Both the position numbers and the translations under genes were made by a program. The notes beneath the pieces were generated by a model. It saw only the letters and a list, made by a program, of their open reading frames with translations, made no database searches and was not told where the DNA came from. Shown piece after piece: positions 18,103 to 28,765 of a stretch of DNA of 64,000 nucleotides. Positions within the stretch are counted from its first letter, which is position 1, and every line of letters starts with the position of its first letter. This DNA is from Sphingomonas endolithica (GTDB lineage Bacteria > Pseudomonadota > Alphaproteobacteria > Sphingomonadales > Sphingomonadaceae), in the NCBI RefSeq assembly GCF_025231525.1, contig NZ_CP103057.1, positions 2,800,501 to 2,864,500 of the forward strand. Reading direction: 5' to 3'.

Positions 18103-20652
18103 ATGGCGTCGCGCTTCAATGCGCTGAAGGCGGACGCGGCGTGGCAGGGGGTGTGGGATCAACGCTCCACCTTCGCCGCGCGTGACGACAGCCCCAAGCC
18201 CCGTTCGTATGTGCTCGAGATGTTTCCGTACCCGTCGGGGCGGATCCACATGGGCCATGTGCGCAACTACACGATGGGCGACGTGCTGGCGCGCTATCGC
18301 CGCATGATCGGGCATGAAGTGCTCCATCCCATGGGCTGGGATGCGTTCGGCATGCCGGCCGAGAATGCCGCGATGGAAAAGGGCGTCCATCCCGGCCGCT
18401 GGACCCGCGCCAATATCGCGACGATGAAGGCGCAGTTGAAGCGGCTCGGTTTCGCGCTCGATTGGACGCGCGAACTGGCGACGTGCGAGCCGGATTATTA
18501 CGGCCACGAACAGGCCTTGTTCCTCGATCTGTTCAAGGCCGGGCTCGTCTACCGCAAGGAATCGGCGGTCAATTGGGATCCGGTCGACATGACCGTATTG
18601 GCCAACGAGCAGGTGATCGACGGCCGCGGCTGGCGTTCGGGGGCGCTGGTCGAGCGGCGCAAGCTCAGCCAGTGGTTCCTGAAGATCACCGATTTCGCCG
18701 ACGAGCTGCTCGACGGCCTGGACGCGCTCGATCAGTGGCCGGACAAGGTCAAGCTGATGCAGGGCAACTGGATCGGGCGCAGCCAGGGGCTGACCTTCTC
18801 GTTCAAGCTGTCGGATGGCGAAAAGGTCGACGTCTTCACCACGCGGCCGGACACGATGTTCGGCTCGAGCTTCGTCGCCGTCGCCGCCGATCACCCGATT
18901 GCGCGCAAGCTGGCCGAGACCAACGCCGAGGCCGCCGCATTCATCGATTTGTGCAAGCGCGGCGGAACGACTGCGGCCGAGCTCGAAACGCAGGAGAAGC
19001 TCGGCTTCGCGACTGGCATCACCGCGACGCATCCGCTGGATCCGACGTGGCAATTGCCGGTCTACATCGCGAACTTCGTGCTGATGGAATATGGCACCGG
19101 CGCCGTGTTCGGCGTGCCGGCGCACGATCAGCGCGATCTGGACTTCGCGCGCAAATACCGCCTGCCGGTCAAGCGCGTGGTTTCGGACGGCCCGATCGAG
19201 GATCCGGTATTCGTCGGCAACGAGGCGTGGACCGGGCCGGGGACCTTGGTGAATTCGCACTTCCTGGATGGCATGGACATCGAGGATGCCAAGCGCATCG
19301 TCATCGAACGCGCCGAGAGCGATGGCTGGGGCAAGGGCTCGACCGTGTTCCGCTTGCGCGACTGGGGCGTCAGCCGCCAGCGTTACTGGGGCACGCCGAT
19401 CCCGATCATCCATTGCGACAAATGCGGTGCAGTACCGGTGCCGCGCGAACAGCTGCCGGTGGTGTTGCCGGAGGATGTCAGCTTCGACGTGCCGGGCAAT
19501 CCGCTCGATCGTCATACCGGCTGGAATCAGGTCGATTGCCCGTCCTGCGGCGGCGCGGGGCGGCGCGAGACCGACACGCTCGACACGTTCGTCGATTCGT
19601 CCTGGTACTTCATCCGCTTCGCCAGCCAGCCCAAGGACAGGCCGTTCGACCGCGCCGTGGCCGAGAAGTGGCTGCCGGTTGGGCAATATATCGGCGGGGT
19701 CGAGCACGCGATCCTGCACCTGCTCTATGCGCGTTTCTGGACCCGCGCGCTGAAGCACATCGGCCATCTCGATGTGGCGGAACCGTTCGCCGGGCTGTTC
19801 ACGCAAGGCATGGTGACGCACGAGACGTATAGCCGGACGGTGGAGACGCTGGGTACCGACGGCGTGGACGTGATCGCCAAGCCGTTGTGGCTGGCGCCGG
19901 ACGATATCGAGCGCCGCGATGATGGTGTGTTCGACCGCGCAACGGGTGATGCCGTCACCGTCGGGCGCGTCGAGAAGATGTCCAAGTCCAAGAAGAACAC
20001 CGTCGATCCTGAACCGATCGTCGATCAATATGGCGCAGACGCGGTGCGCTGGTTCATGCTGTCGGATTCGCCGCCCGAGCGCGATCTGCCGTGGAGCGAG
20101 AGCGGCATCGAGGGTTGCTGGCGGTTCATTCAGCGGCTGTGGCGGCTGTTCGACGGCGAACGATCCGACGGATCGGGCAGGGATGCGGCGCTGGATCGCA
20201 AGCTGCACCAGACGATCGCCGGCATTGCGCTCGACATCGAAGCGCTCGGCTTCAACAAGGCGGTCGCCAAATTGTACGCGCTGGTCAACGATATCGAGAA
20301 GGCCAAGCCCTCGGCATCGCGCGACACGGCCATCGCCACCTTGATGCGGCTGGTGGCACCGATGGCGCCGCATCTGGCGGAGGAGGCCTGGTCCTTGGCC
20401 GGTAATGACGGCCTGATCGCCGATGCGCCCTGGCCCGAGGTCGATCCGGCGTTGCTGGTCGAGGACGAAGTGACGATCGCGCTGCAAGTGAACGGCAAGC
20501 TGCGCGACACAGTGAAGGTCGCCAAGGGCACGCCCAAGGATGCGATGGAGGCGCTGGCGCTCGCCAATGTCAACGTGCAGCGCGTGCTGGATGGCGCAAT
20601 GCCGAAAAAGATCGTCGTGGTACCCGATCGTCTGGTAAACCTCGTCGCATGA
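18103..20652 (+). CDS. leuS: Leucyl-tRNA synthetase
   Basis: 849 residues. Class I synthetase: [14 protein letters not shown] contains the HIGH motif (about residue 50) and [10 protein letters not shown] the KMSKS loop (about residue 625). The editing domain ([30 protein letters not shown]) and the zinc-like insert ([10 protein letters not shown]) are in normal order, with an anticodon-binding domain at the end. The ATG at 18103 gives the typical MASRFNAL N-terminus; the frame is open upstream into the DUF3576 gene. The stop overlaps the lptE start. Confidence 0.97.
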   Translation: MASRFNALKADAAWQGVWDQRSTFAARDDSPKPRSYVLEMFPYPSGRIHMGHVRNYTMGDVLARYRRMIGHEVLHPMGWDAFGMPAENAAMEKGVHPGRWTRANIATMKAQLKRLGFALDWTRELATCEPDYYGHEQALFLDLFKAGLVYRKESAVNWDPVDMTVLANEQVIDGRGWRSGALVERRKLSQWFLKITDFADELLDGLDALDQWPDKVKLMQGNWIGRSQGLTFSFKLSDGEKVDVFTTRPDTMFGSSFVAVAADHPIARKLAETNAEAAAFIDLCKRGGTTAAELETQEKLGFATGITATHPLDPTWQLPVYIANFVLMEYGTGAVFGVPAHDQRDLDFARKYRLPVKRVVSDGPIEDPVFVGNEAWTGPGTLVNSHFLDGMDIEDAKRIVIERAESDGWGKGSTVFRLRDWGVSRQRYWGTPIPIIHCDKCGAVPVPREQLPVVLPEDVSFDVPGNPLDRHTGWNQVDCPSCGGAGRRETDTLDTFVDSSWYFIRFASQPKDRPFDRAVAEKWLPVGQYIGGVEHAILHLLYARFWTRALKHIGHLDVAEPFAGLFTQGMVTHETYSRTVETLGTDGVDVIAKPLWLAPDDIERRDDGVFDRATGDAVTVGRVEKMSKSKKNTVDPEPIVDQYGADAVRWFMLSDSPPERDLPWSESGIEGCWRFIQRLWRLFDGERSDGSGRDAALDRKLHQTIAGIALDIEALGFNKAVAKLYALVNDIEKAKPSASRDTAIATLMRLVAPMAPHLAEEAWSLAGNDGLIADAPWPEVDPALLVEDEVTIALQVNGKLRDTVKVAKGTPKDAMEALALANVNVQRVLDGAMPKKIVVVPDRLVNLVA

Positions 20653-21170
20653 AGCGCATCCTCAGTCTCGCCCTCCTGACCCTCACGCTATCGGGCTGCG
20701 GCCTGCATCCGCTGTACAGCGGCGGCGGATCAGGCGCCGTGGCGACCACGCTGACGCGGATCGAAGTCGCGCCGATCCAGGGCAAGTCCGGCTGGCTGAT
20801 GGCCAATGCGCTGAACGACCGTCTGTCAGCGGGCAAGACCGCCCCCGCCTATCGCCTGGAAGTACGGCTGGACGACGATATCACGGGCCTGGGCGTACGG
20901 CGCGACAACAGTATCGCGCGCGAACGGCGCACGCTGCGCGCACGCTATCAGCTTATCGATCTCGCCAATGGATCGGTCCTGCTGGACGCGACCGCCGGCT
21001 CCGATGCCGGTATCGACGTGGTCGGATCGGAATATGCCACCATAGCGGCGGAGAATACCGCGCTTGAACGGCTGGCGGGGATCGTCGCCGATCAGATCGT
21101 GGCACGCGTCGCGCTTTATGCGCAGCGGACGCAGCCGCAATCCACGGCTGCCGCACCCGCGCCGCAATGA
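20649..21170 (+). CDS. lptE: LPS-assembly lipoprotein LptE
   Basis: 173 residues. Lipoprotein signal with lipobox [10 protein letters not shown]: the CG-x-x-P(L/I)Y motif right after the lipidated cysteine is typical of LptE. The rest is a mixed alpha/beta fold ([19 protein letters not shown]) with a proline/alanine tail. LptE plugs the LptD barrel in the outer membrane for LPS insertion; sphingomonads keep Lpt proteins although many have glycosphingolipids in place of LPS. It is coupled to leuS by ATGA overlap and followed by holA. Confidence 0.88.
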   Translation: MKRILSLALLTLTLSGCGLHPLYSGGGSGAVATTLTRIEVAPIQGKSGWLMANALNDRLSAGKTAPAYRLEVRLDDDITGLGVRRDNSIARERRTLRARYQLIDLANGSVLLDATAGSDAGIDVVGSEYATIAAENTALERLAGIVADQIVARVALYAQRTQPQSTAAAPAPQ

Positions 21171-21174
21171 CGGC

Positions 21175-22188
21175 GTGAAGGCCAACACAAACCAGATCCG
21201 CGCGGCGATCGATGCCGCCGACCCGTCGATCCGCCTGTTCCTGCTGCATGGGCCCGATGAGGCAGGCGCTCAGGACCTGGCGACGAGGCTGGCGCGCAAG
21301 ATGGGGCCGGACGCCGAGCGCGTCGACCTCGAGCCCGCCTTGCTCAAGAGCAATCCCGGCCGGCTTGCCGACGAAGCGGCTTCGTTATCGCTGTTCGGCG
21401 GCGCGCGGCATATCCGCATTTCGGGCGCAGGCGAGGAATGCCTGGAGGCATTCACCCTCCTGCTGGCGACCGAACGCGCCGGAAACCCGGTCGTGGCGAT
21501 TGCACCATCGCTCAAGAGCAGCGCCAAGCTGGTCAAGCTCGCCACCGTGGCACGGGCGGCAATGGTCTGCGCGTTCTACATGCCTGAGGGCGCGGACGCG
21601 GACAAACTCGTCTCGACCATCGCGCGCGAGTTCGGCATGAGCACGACCGGAGACACCGCGACGCGGCTGGCGCTCGCCACTGGCGGCGACCGCGCGATTA
21701 TGACTCGCGAGCTGGAGAAACTGGCGCTGTTCCTCGATGCCGATGCCGAGCGGCCACGCGAGATCGACGATGCCGCGCTGGACGCGATCGGCGCGGACAT
21801 CGGCGATGCCGAGATGAGCCGCGCGATCGATGCGGCGATCGACGGTAAGCCCGACGTGCTCGGGGCGGAGCTCGCACGGCTGAACGAAGCCGGCGTATCG
21901 CCGATCCCGGTGCTGCGGCAGCTCGCGCGGCGCTTGATGACGCTGGCCGAGCTGCGCGCGCAATTGGATGGCGGGGCAGGGGTCGCGCATGTCACCGATG
22001 GCATCTTCTTCCGCGAGAAAGCGATCACCGCGCGGGCACTCCGACATTGGCAAAGCCCCATGCTGACCATTGCGATCGACCGCGTGCGCGAAGCCGAGCG
22101 CGCGATGATGGGCGCCGCCACCGCAGGCAGTGTGCTGGCCGAGGCGGCGATGCTGGCCATCGCACGGCAGGCGGCACGGCAGCGCTGA
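21175..22188 (+). CDS. holA: DNA polymerase III subunit delta
   Basis: 337 residues from GTG 21175. The core IRLFLLHGPDEAGAQDLATRLARK, DEAASLSLFGGARHIRISGAG and the ATGGDRAIMTRELEKLALF / EIDDAALDAIGADI blocks are the HolA signature; the C-terminal collar helices follow. Delta is the wrench of the clamp loader that opens the beta clamp. It begins 4 bp after lptE in the leuS-lptE-holA operon. Confidence 0.92.
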   Translation: MKANTNQIRAAIDAADPSIRLFLLHGPDEAGAQDLATRLARKMGPDAERVDLEPALLKSNPGRLADEAASLSLFGGARHIRISGAGEECLEAFTLLLATERAGNPVVAIAPSLKSSAKLVKLATVARAAMVCAFYMPEGADADKLVSTIAREFGMSTTGDTATRLALATGGDRAIMTRELEKLALFLDADAERPREIDDAALDAIGADIGDAEMSRAIDAAIDGKPDVLGAELARLNEAGVSPIPVLRQLARRLMTLAELRAQLDGGAGVAHVTDGIFFREKAITARALRHWQSPMLTIAIDRVREAERAMMGAATAGSVLAEAAMLAIARQAARQR

Positions 22189-22280
22189 CATGCCGATGAT
22201 GGTAGCAGCTGGCGCAAGCGCCGCGTGCCTTCAGCCTGACTTAACGCCTATTGGACGATAAGAGGGCAGGGGAGGCCGTG

Positions 22281-22514
22281 ATGGCGATTCGATGCAAGAT
22301 GACGGGCCATGCCCCAGAGGAACCCGGCGTGTTCAACGCCGGGCTGCACTTCACACGCTGCAACAGTTGTGGGGCGGAGCTATTCCGGCAACAGGGTGGC
22401 CGTTGGCTCCCGCTCCCGCCGCAATTTCGGGTCAGGTGGGAGCGCGAGGGGGAACATAGCATCGCGCCGTGGAAAGCGATCAACATCGCGCATCGCAAGC
22501 GCTGGCGCCTCTAA
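22281..22514 (+). CDS. Small zinc-ribbon-like hypothetical protein
   Basis: 77 residues; the ATG at 22281 is chosen because GGGGAGG is 5 bases upstream, an excellent ribosome site. The sequence has Cys5, His10, then HFTRC--CGAELF with a CxxC pair, so a small zinc-binding knuckle is likely, followed by a tryptophan/arginine-rich tail (WEREGEHSIAPWKAINIAHRKRW). I do not know its function. It lies between holA and parB, convergent with parB. Confidence 0.65.
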   Translation: MAIRCKMTGHAPEEPGVFNAGLHFTRCNSCGAELFRQQGGRWLPLPPQFRVRWEREGEHSIAPWKAINIAHRKRWRL

Positions 22515-22521
22515 CGAGCCG

Positions 22522-23433
22522 TTAAATCTGCTCTCCGCTAAGTCTTTGACAAAGCATGTCTAATTGGTCGAGCGTCGCATAGTTGAGCGTGAGCGACCCG
22601 CCCTTGGCCCCATAAGCGATGCGCACCTGCAGGCCGAGCAGGTCACCCAATTGATGTTCGAGCGCCGCGAGATCTGCGTCGCGCCCACCATCACCCGCCG
22701 ATCGCCCGCGCGGCTCCGGCTTGGCGCCGCGCGCGAGCCGCTCGGTCTCGCGCACCGACAAGCCCTTGGCGATGACCTGATCGACCAGCCCCTCGACATC
22801 GGCAACACCGATCAGCGCACGGGCATGGCCCATGGTGAGATCACCGGTGACGACGCGCTCCTGCACCGGCTGTGGCAGTTCCAACAGACGCAACAGGTTG
22901 GCGATATGGCTCCGCGACTTGTGTACCAGCTTGCCCAGCGCTTCCTGGGTATGACCGTAATCGTCGATCAGGCGATGATACGCCTCCGCCTCTTCGATCG
23001 CGTTGAGATCCTGGCGCTGGATGTTCTCGACCAGCGCGACTTCCATCGTCGCGGCATCGTCGAAATCGCGGACGATGACCGGCACCTCGTGCAACCGGGC
23101 GCGCTGCGCGGCGCGCCAGCGACGCTCCCCGGCGACGATCTGATACCCCTTGCCGTGCGGGCGTACGACGATCGGCTGGATCAGCCCGCGCGCCGCGATC
23201 GAGGTGGCGAGTTCCTCCAGCGCCGCTTCGTCGAAATGTCGCCGCGGCTGATTGGGATGCGGGCTGATCGATCCCACCGGCAAGGTCCGCAGTCCTGGAG
23301 ACAGCGACTCGCTCTGTCCGATCGGCTCTTCGCGCGCGATATCACCAAGCAACGCGTTCAGCCCACGACCAAGTCCAGATCGAGGCTTCGCACGCATCGG
23401 CGTGGCATTGTCTGGTGCAGGGGAGTCGGTCAT
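22522..23433 (-). CDS. parB: Chromosome-partitioning protein ParB
   Basis: 303 residues. The N-terminal RSGLGRGLNALLGD precedes the CTP-binding ParB fold (PHPNQPRRHFDEAALEELATSI, ivAGERRWRAAQRA) and a helix-turn-helix (TQEALGKLVHKSRSHIANLLRLL). The C-terminal dimer domain follows a variable linker. ParB loads at parS as a CTP-dependent sliding clamp and, with ParA, segregates the origin. The start overlaps the parA stop (ATGA). Two candidate parS sites lie 0.8 and 3.3 kb upstream. Confidence 0.96.
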   Translation of the reverse strand: MTDSPAPDNATPMRAKPRSGLGRGLNALLGDIAREEPIGQSESLSPGLRTLPVGSISPHPNQPRRHFDEAALEELATSIAARGLIQPIVVRPHGKGYQIVAGERRWRAAQRARLHEVPVIVRDFDDAATMEVALVENIQRQDLNAIEEAEAYHRLIDDYGHTQEALGKLVHKSRSHIANLLRLLELPQPVQERVVTGDLTMGHARALIGVADVEGLVDQVIAKGLSVRETERLARGAKPEPRGRSAGDGGRDADLAALEHQLGDLLGLQVRIAYGAKGGSLTLNYATLDQLDMLCQRLSGEQI

Positions 23434-24218
23434 GCGGCCTTCGCAGCGTCGGCGCTCTTGGGCAGGCGCGGAATGAGTTCACGGGCCAGTGCCATATACG
23501 CTTCCGATCCCGAGCAGCGATGATCGTAGATCAACGCGGGCAATCCGTGGCTCGGCGCTTCGGAAAGGCGGACGTTGCGCGGGATGACAGTGTCGAACAC
23601 CACACGGCCCAACACGGCGCGGACATCGTTCGACACCTGGTCCGTCAGCCGGTTGCGGCGATCGTACATCGTCAAGGCAACGCCCAGGATCGACAGGCCG
23701 GGATTGAAGCGCTCGCGGATGCGCTCGACCGTGCCGAGCAACTGGCTCAGGCCTTCCAACGCGAAAAACTCGCACTGCAGCGGTACGAGCAGAGAATTGG
23801 CGGCGACCATCGCGTTGAGCGTCAACAGCCCCAACGATGGCGGGCAATCGATCAGCACCACGTCCCAGCGGCTTTCGCACCGGGCAAGCGCACGGCTCAA
23901 GCGGTGCGTCCGCTCCTCATATTCGACCAACTCTATCTCGGCCCCGGACAGATCCGAATTGGCAGGTACGATGTCGAGCTTGGGCACGCAGGTCGCGAGT
24001 GCCGCATCGGTAACAGGCATCTCGCCAAGCAGGATATCGTAAGTCGACTTGCCGCGGCTGGCGCGATTAATGCCAAGGCCGGTCGACGCGTTACCTTGAG
24101 GGTCGAGATCAATGATCAATACATTGAGCCCCGTGGCGGCAAGCGCCGTCCCCACATTGATCGCGGTGGTGGTCTTGCCAACGCCACCTTTTTGATTCGC
24201 CACCGCAATGACATTCAT
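23430..24218 (-). CDS. parA: Chromosome-partitioning ATPase ParA
   Basis: 262 residues from the ATG at 24218, giving the canonical [21 protein letters not shown] with deviant Walker A (residues 10-17). The DLDPQGNAS and LIDCPPSLGLLT motifs follow. ParA forms ATP-dependent gradients on the nucleoid that move ParB-parS complexes. The start overlaps the stop of rsmG by 4 bp, so rsmG-parA-parB is one operon. Confidence 0.97.
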   Translation of the reverse strand: MNVIAVANQKGGVGKTTTAINVGTALAATGLNVLIIDLDPQGNASTGLGINRASRGKSTYDILLGEMPVTDAALATCVPKLDIVPANSDLSGAEIELVEYEERTHRLSRALARCESRWDVVLIDCPPSLGLLTLNAMVAANSLLVPLQCEFFALEGLSQLLGTVERIRERFNPGLSILGVALTMYDRRNRLTDQVSNDVRAVLGRVVFDTVIPRNVRLSEAPSHGLPALIYDHRCSGSEAYMALARELIPRLPKSADAAKAA

Positions 24219-24832
24219 CGACGAGACACCTTGCTGGCGATTACGATGAGAGATTCTGGGTCCGTAGCACTTTGTTCCACGTGGAACACTCCATGCCATG
24301 AACGCTGCGCTTGCGCTACCTCTTCTCGCGCGGTCTTGCCTTTCGGCAGGAGCCAGATGGTCTCTTTGGAGGCGCAATGCCGCGCGGAATTAAGCAGGGC
24401 GTCGATCTGTGACACTGCCCGCGCCGAGATGACACTCGCCTTCAACACCTCGGCCTCGACCTTTATGGCGGCGACGCTGATCTGATGCTGTAACCCCAGA
24501 CGCTCCACAACATGGTCCAGGAAGGCCGCACGCCGACGGCGTGGTTCAATCAGACGCGTCTCAGTTCCCGACAAGAGCGCCGTCACGATCCCCGGAAACC
24601 CTGCGCCGGTTCCAATGTCCAGCCAGGTTCCTGCCGATGCGGCGGCCGCAAGCGGCACCAGCTGCGCAGAATCGAGCATATGCCTGACCCACAGATGATC
24701 GATCGTCGAGGCGGCAATAAGGTTCTGGTTGCCGGACTCCTCGACCACCATGTCGGCAAAGAGACGCAACCGCGCGAGCGCGGCCGCGCCATATCGTTGC
24801 TCGATCCAGTCGCGAGCGTCATCCTCGGTCAT
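24215..24832 (-). CDS. rsmG: 16S rRNA (guanine-527-N7) methyltransferase
   Basis: 205 residues, the standard RsmG length. [42 protein letters not shown] and the SAM-binding [17 protein letters not shown] are diagnostic. It methylates G527 of 16S rRNA, and its loss gives low-level streptomycin resistance. The C-terminal codons for VFHVEQS span the palindrome TGTTCCACGTGGAACA, so this gene also carries a parS site. It overlaps mnmG and parA by 4 bp each. Confidence 0.96.
   Translation of the reverse strand: MTEDDARDWIEQRYGAAALARLRLFADMVVEESGNQNLIAASTIDHLWVRHMLDSAQLVPLAAAASAGTWLDIGTGAGFPGIVTALLSGTETRLIEPRRRRAAFLDHVVERLGLQHQISVAAIKVEAEVLKASVISARAVSQIDALLNSARHCASKETIWLLPKGKTAREEVAQAQRSWHGVFHVEQSATDPESLIVIASKVSRR
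24273..24288. promoter_or_regulatory. parS: parS centromere-like site 1
   Basis: TGTTCCACGTGGAACA is a perfect 16-bp palindrome matching the conserved bacterial parS sequence class (TGTTNCACGTGNAACA). It lies inside the rsmG reading frame, 55 bp upstream of the parA start and about 9.2 kb from the proposed oriC. Confidence 0.92.
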
Positions 24833-26664
24833 GCCGCACGTCGCTTGGCGTGCAGCAGGATCGCCGTCAGTGCGGCAGGGGTGATGCCGCGAATACGACC
24901 CGCCGCGCCGAGAGTCGTCGGGCTGGCCATCGATAATCGCTCTACCATTTCGCTGGATAGTCCTGGGATCGTCGCAAAGTCCAAGTTGAGCGGCAGGACG
25001 ACGGCATCATTGTTGCGCAGCCGTGCTACTTCGTCCGACTGCCGCTCGATATAGGGCGCATAGCGTGCGTCTTCGACTGCCTCGGCGATCAACGCAGCAT
25101 CGAACGCGCCCAGGAGCGACGGGGCGACATGCATCACCGTTACGCCGGGCAGGCGCAACCATGCCGCTGCGGACCTTTTCTCGCCAGCGATCTCAGTCGC
25201 ACCGTTGCGAATCAATTCTGCAGCACTGACCGGCTGGTTCAATCGCCCAGCTATTTTGAAGAGATCGGCCTGGCGTGATGCTTGGTGCCGTCTGCGGTCA
25301 TTCCCCAAAACGCCAAGCGCCGCAGCGGTTTCCCCCAGCCGGGTCTCGGCATTGTCAGCGCGCAGCCGCAAGCGATATTCCGCGCGCGCTGTCAGCATGC
25401 GGTAAGGCTCGGTCACCCCTTGCAGAACGAGATCGTCGATCATCACACCGAGATAGCTGCTCGATCGATCGAGCAGTAGCGGATCGAGCTGCAGTGCGTG
25501 GGCTGCGGCATTGATCCCGGCGACGAGGCCCTGGCCCGCCGCCTCTTCATAGCCGGTCGTACCGTTGATCTGACCGGCGCAGAACAAGCCGCCCAACGCG
25601 CGCACCTCCAATGTCGGGGCCAAGGCGCGCGGGTCAATATAGTCATATTCCACCGCGTAACCGGGCACGATGATCTTCGTGCGCTCCAAGCCAGGGATCG
25701 AGCGTATCATTGCCGCCTGCACGTCGCTCGGCAGAGATGTGGAGATGCCGTTCGGATAGATCGCGACATCGTCCAGACCTTCCGGTTCAAGGAAGATCTG
25801 ATGCCCGTCACGATCACCGAAGCGGTGGATCTTGTCCTCGATCGACGGGCAGTATCGCGGGCCAGTCCCGTCGATCGCGCCGCTGAACAAGGGCGATCGA
25901 TCCAGGCTCGCCCGAATGATGTCGTGCGTGTGTTGCGTGGTACGGGTGATTGCGCAGAACAATTGCGGCTGGATTCGGCCGGGCGACAATGGCGACATCG
26001 TCCATTGCTCGTCGTCGCTATGCTGTTCGGGTAGCGCGGCCCAGTCGATCGTCCGACCGTCCAAGCGCGGCGGGGTGCCCGTCTTCAGACGTGCCATCGG
26101 CAAGCGTGCGTCGCGCAACTGCACGGCAAGGCGGCTCGCGGCAGCTTCGCCGATGCGTCCTCCCGTCAGCCGTTCCTCGCCCCGGAACATACGCGCGCCG
26201 AGAAAGGTGCCCGTCGCGAGCACCACGGCGGGAGCGCTGATCGATCTACCATCCGCTAGGATCACGCCCGCGACTGTGCTGTCGTTCAGGATAAGCGAGG
26301 CTGCCTCGCCACCGACAATGGTGAGGCTAGGCTGTGCATGTAGCATGCGCTGGATTGCAGCCGCATAAAGCCGTCGGTCCGCCTGCACACGAGGACCCTG
26401 AACCGCGCTGCCCTTGCTGCGGTTGAGCATGCGATAGTGGATGCCCGCATCATCCGTAGCCCGCGCGATCAAGCCATCGAATGCATCGATCTCGCGCACC
26501 AAATGGCCTTTACCAAGCCCGCCGATCGCCGGGTTGCAGGACATCGCGCCAATCTTCGCAGGGTCGAAGCTTATCAGCGCGGTCTTGGCGCCCCGCCTGG
26601 CTGCCGCGGCGGCAGCTTCGGTCCCCGCATGGCCGCCGCCGATGACGATAACGTCGAAGTTCAT
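24829..26664 (-). CDS. mnmG: tRNA uridine-5-carboxymethylaminomethyl synthase, MnmG
   Basis: 611 residues from the ATG at 26664 ([23 protein letters not shown], the FAD-binding GxGxxG). [37 protein letters not shown] and the C-terminal [23 protein letters not shown] are the GidA signature. With MnmE it forms cmnm5U34 in the wobble base of several tRNAs using FAD and methylene-tetrahydrofolate. The frame is open upstream to 26712, but that extension would read through parS site 2. The stop overlaps the rsmG start. Confidence 0.97.
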   Translation of the reverse strand: MNFDVIVIGGGHAGTEAAAAAARRGAKTALISFDPAKIGAMSCNPAIGGLGKGHLVREIDAFDGLIARATDDAGIHYRMLNRSKGSAVQGPRVQADRRLYAAAIQRMLHAQPSLTIVGGEAASLILNDSTVAGVILADGRSISAPAVVLATGTFLGARMFRGEERLTGGRIGEAAASRLAVQLRDARLPMARLKTGTPPRLDGRTIDWAALPEQHSDDEQWTMSPLSPGRIQPQLFCAITRTTQHTHDIIRASLDRSPLFSGAIDGTGPRYCPSIEDKIHRFGDRDGHQIFLEPEGLDDVAIYPNGISTSLPSDVQAAMIRSIPGLERTKIIVPGYAVEYDYIDPRALAPTLEVRALGGLFCAGQINGTTGYEEAAGQGLVAGINAAAHALQLDPLLLDRSSSYLGVMIDDLVLQGVTEPYRMLTARAEYRLRLRADNAETRLGETAAALGVLGNDRRRHQASRQADLFKIAGRLNQPVSAAELIRNGATEIAGEKRSAAAWLRLPGVTVMHVAPSLLGAFDAALIAEAVEDARYAPYIERQSDEVARLRNNDAVVLPLNLDFATIPGLSSEMVERLSMASPTTLGAAGRIRGITPAALTAILLHAKRRAA

Positions 26665-26704
26665 GCGGACGGCGCTATGCCTCACCGCATGGTCTGTCAA
26701 AGAG

Positions 26705-26720
26705 TGTTCCACGTGGAACG
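26705..26720. promoter_or_regulatory. parS: parS centromere-like site 2
   Basis: TGTTCCACGTGGAACG: a 14-bp perfect palindrome (26706-26719), differing from site 1 only at the last flanking base. It fills the 56-bp gap between mnmE and mnmG, about 6.8 kb from the proposed oriC. Confidence 0.9.
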
Positions 26721-27995
26721 CTACTTACCGATGCAAAACGCGCCGAACAGCGCGTCAAGCATGCGCTCAGTATCGCCACGCCCCGTAATCGCGTCGAGCG
26801 CGTTCCGGGCCTGACGCAGGTGTTCGGCGGTCATCAATAAATCGATAGCTCGCGCGGCAAGTAAAAGTTCGTTGGTGCACGTAGAGAGCAGATCACGCTG
26901 TCGAGCATTGAGGGCAACATCATCCAAAACCGGCAGCAGACCCGCGGCGCGACGTTCGATCTCGCTCCAGAGCGCATCCAATCCCAATGCCCTGTGCACA
27001 GAAATCGAGAATTCTGCTCCCGTTTCGGTCCGGCCAATTTCGTCAGCGCGGGCACGCAGCCAGATCGCGCCGGGAGGAGCATCGCTGTCGCCAAGCCACA
27101 ACACCACATCGGCTGCCTCAATGGCCAAACGTGCGCGCTCGATACCCTGAGCTTCGATCGGATCATCGGTCGCTTCCGCCAGGCCGGCTGTGTCCGTCAG
27201 TAAGTAAGCGATGCCGTTGCGACGAACGGGCACATCGATCCTGTCGCGTGTCGTTCCGGCAATTGAAGAAACAATCGCGGCGTCGCGCTCTGCCAGCGCG
27301 TTGATCAAGGTTGATTTGCCGCTATTCGGAGGTCCGGCGAGCACGATGCGAATGCCATCCTTCAACCGCTCGACCGGCGGCTTGGCAAGGATCGTCGTCA
27401 TCTCGCCTGCGAGCTGGCGACAGGCATCGGCAATAGCGCTTTCATCCTCCTCGGGAACGTCGTCCTCGTCGGAAAAATCGAGTTGTGCCTCCACCTGTGC
27501 TGCAATCGTCAACAGGCGGGTCAGCCAAGCCTCTACGCGCCGACGAATGCCCCCTTCGGCCGCGGTCAACGCTGCGCGCCGTTGCGTCTCTGTCTCAGCC
27601 GCAAGCAAGTCGCCCAAGCCTTCTGCCTCGCTCAGATCGATGATCCCCGCCTGCAGGGCACGCCGCGTGAACTCGCCAGGCTCGGCTCGACGCAATCCGT
27701 CGATCGCGCCGAGCGACGCCTCCACTGCGGCAACCACCGCTCGTCCCCCATGGAGGTGGAGTTCGACCAGATCCTCTCCCGTGGCCGTCCTCGGCCCGGG
27801 GAACACGATGACCAGTGCATTGTCCAAGGGCCCAGCGCTGCTAGGATCAACGAGACGGCGTAGCGAGGCGCGGCGGGGTGGGGGAAGCGCGCCGCACAAC
27901 AGGCTCGCGGCTGCGCAAGCGCGTGGGCCGCTGATGCGCAAAACGGCGATGGCGGCAGGCGGAGCGCCGCTCGACACCGCGAAGATCGTATCCAT
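26721..27995 (-). CDS. mnmE: tRNA modification GTPase MnmE
   Basis: 424 residues. The N-terminal [21 protein letters not shown] formyl-THF-binding domain is followed by EFTRRAFxxG-like [20 protein letters not shown]; the G domain has Walker A GPPNSGKS (about residue 222), GTTRD and DTAGLAEA; the C-terminus ends CIGK, the conserved catalytic motif. It is the partner of MnmG in U34 modification. The protein is slightly short because of compact inter-domain loops. mnmE and mnmG are separated only by parS site 2. Confidence 0.96.
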   Translation of the reverse strand: MDTIFAVSSGAPPAAIAVLRISGPRACAAASLLCGALPPPRRASLRRLVDPSSAGPLDNALVIVFPGPRTATGEDLVELHLHGGRAVVAAVEASLGAIDGLRRAEPGEFTRRALQAGIIDLSEAEGLGDLLAAETETQRRAALTAAEGGIRRRVEAWLTRLLTIAAQVEAQLDFSDEDDVPEEDESAIADACRQLAGEMTTILAKPPVERLKDGIRIVLAGPPNSGKSTLINALAERDAAIVSSIAGTTRDRIDVPVRRNGIAYLLTDTAGLAEATDDPIEAQGIERARLAIEAADVVLWLGDSDAPPGAIWLRARADEIGRTETGAEFSISVHRALGLDALWSEIERRAAGLLPVLDDVALNARQRDLLSTCTNELLLAARAIDLLMTAEHLRQARNALDAITGRGDTERMLDALFGAFCIGK

Positions 27996-27998
27996 GGT

Positions 27999-28232
27999 TC
28001 AGCCGGTCGACTTACCGGAAGTCTCGAGCATCTGGCGCCAGAAGCTCAGCCCGGCATCGCTCATCGGGGCCCAGCTGCGCATCATGCCTTCCACCATCTC
28101 CGGCTGGACGACGCCGTCCAAAGCGCCGGTCAGCGAGGCGATGTACTTCTCGTGCACGGGGGTCAGGTCGGGCAGGCCCATCATGCGGCGTGCTTCCTCC
28201 GGGGTGCAATCGACCTCGACATTGAACTTCAT
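27999..28232 (-). CDS. DUF6489-family small protein
   Basis: 77 residues: MKFNVEVDCTPEEARRMMGLPDL followed by a helical segment with VQPEMVEGMMRSW and FWRQML. I recognise this as a short family conserved in sphingomonads and related alphaproteobacteria (DUF6489). No function is known; the layout (a beta start, then helices) resembles small cytoplasmic regulators. It is 3 bp upstream of mnmE on the same strand and divergent from the ogt-like gene. Confidence 0.8.
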   Translation of the reverse strand: MKFNVEVDCTPEEARRMMGLPDLTPVHEKYIASLTGALDGVVQPEMVEGMMRSWAPMSDAGLSFWRQMLETSGKSTG

Positions 28233-28282
28233 CGATCTTCTCCGCTTGAGCCGGCGCCGTGCGCGGCATAATCATCTGCCCC

Positions 28283-28765
28283 ATGTATGCGCGCGACACC
28301 GCCCTGATCGCAACGCCCATCGGCATGGTGCAGGTGAGCGGCACCGCCGAGCATGTCATCGCGATCACCATCCTGTCGTACATCACCGCAGAGCGGCAGC
28401 CGAACGGCGGTGCGGTCGCCGACGCGGCGACACAGCTACGCGCCTGGTTCGCCGGTACGCTGTTCACATTCGATCTGCCCCTTGCCCCGGCAGCGACGGA
28501 AAGAGGCGCTGTTCTCCGCACCGCGATGATCGCACTGCCTTATGGCGAGACGATCGGCTATGGCCAGCTTGCGCAGACCATCGCGTCGAGCGCGCGGGCG
28601 ATCGGCCAAGCCTGTGCCCGCAACCCGTTACCGATCATCGTGCCGTGTCGCCGCGTGCTCGATGGCAAGGGGACGCTGGGCGCTTATTCGGCGGGGGGAG
28701 GCCCTGCCACCAAACCCTGGCTGCTCGACCATGAGCGGCTCCATTCCGGAAGGACTCTCCTATGA
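28283..28765 (+). CDS. Methylated-DNA-protein cysteine methyltransferase homologue (PCRR variant)
   Basis: 160 residues. The C-terminal half is an Ogt/MGMT domain: ALPYGETIGYGQLAQTI, AIGQACARNPLPIIVPC and RRVLDGKGTLGAYSAGG. The acceptor cysteine (about residue 122) is kept, but the invariant PCHR motif reads PCRR, so the histidine that activates the cysteine is replaced by arginine. A weak N-terminal domain precedes it. O6-alkylguanine repair is the family function, but this member may be slow, non-enzymatic or a lesion binder. The ATG at 28283 is chosen for length; the stop overlaps the dienelactone hydrolase start by 4 bp. Confidence 0.8.
   Translation: MYARDTALIATPIGMVQVSGTAEHVIAITILSYITAERQPNGGAVADAATQLRAWFAGTLFTFDLPLAPAATERGAVLRTAMIALPYGETIGYGQLAQTIASSARAIGQACARNPLPIIVPCRRVLDGKGTLGAYSAGGGPATKPWLLDHERLHSGRTLL

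Noticed and set aside
18004..20487. An 827-codon open frame antisense to leuS
   Set aside because: It mirrors the codon pattern of leuS in high-GC DNA (Arg/Asp/His-rich, no recognisable domain), a shadow frame.
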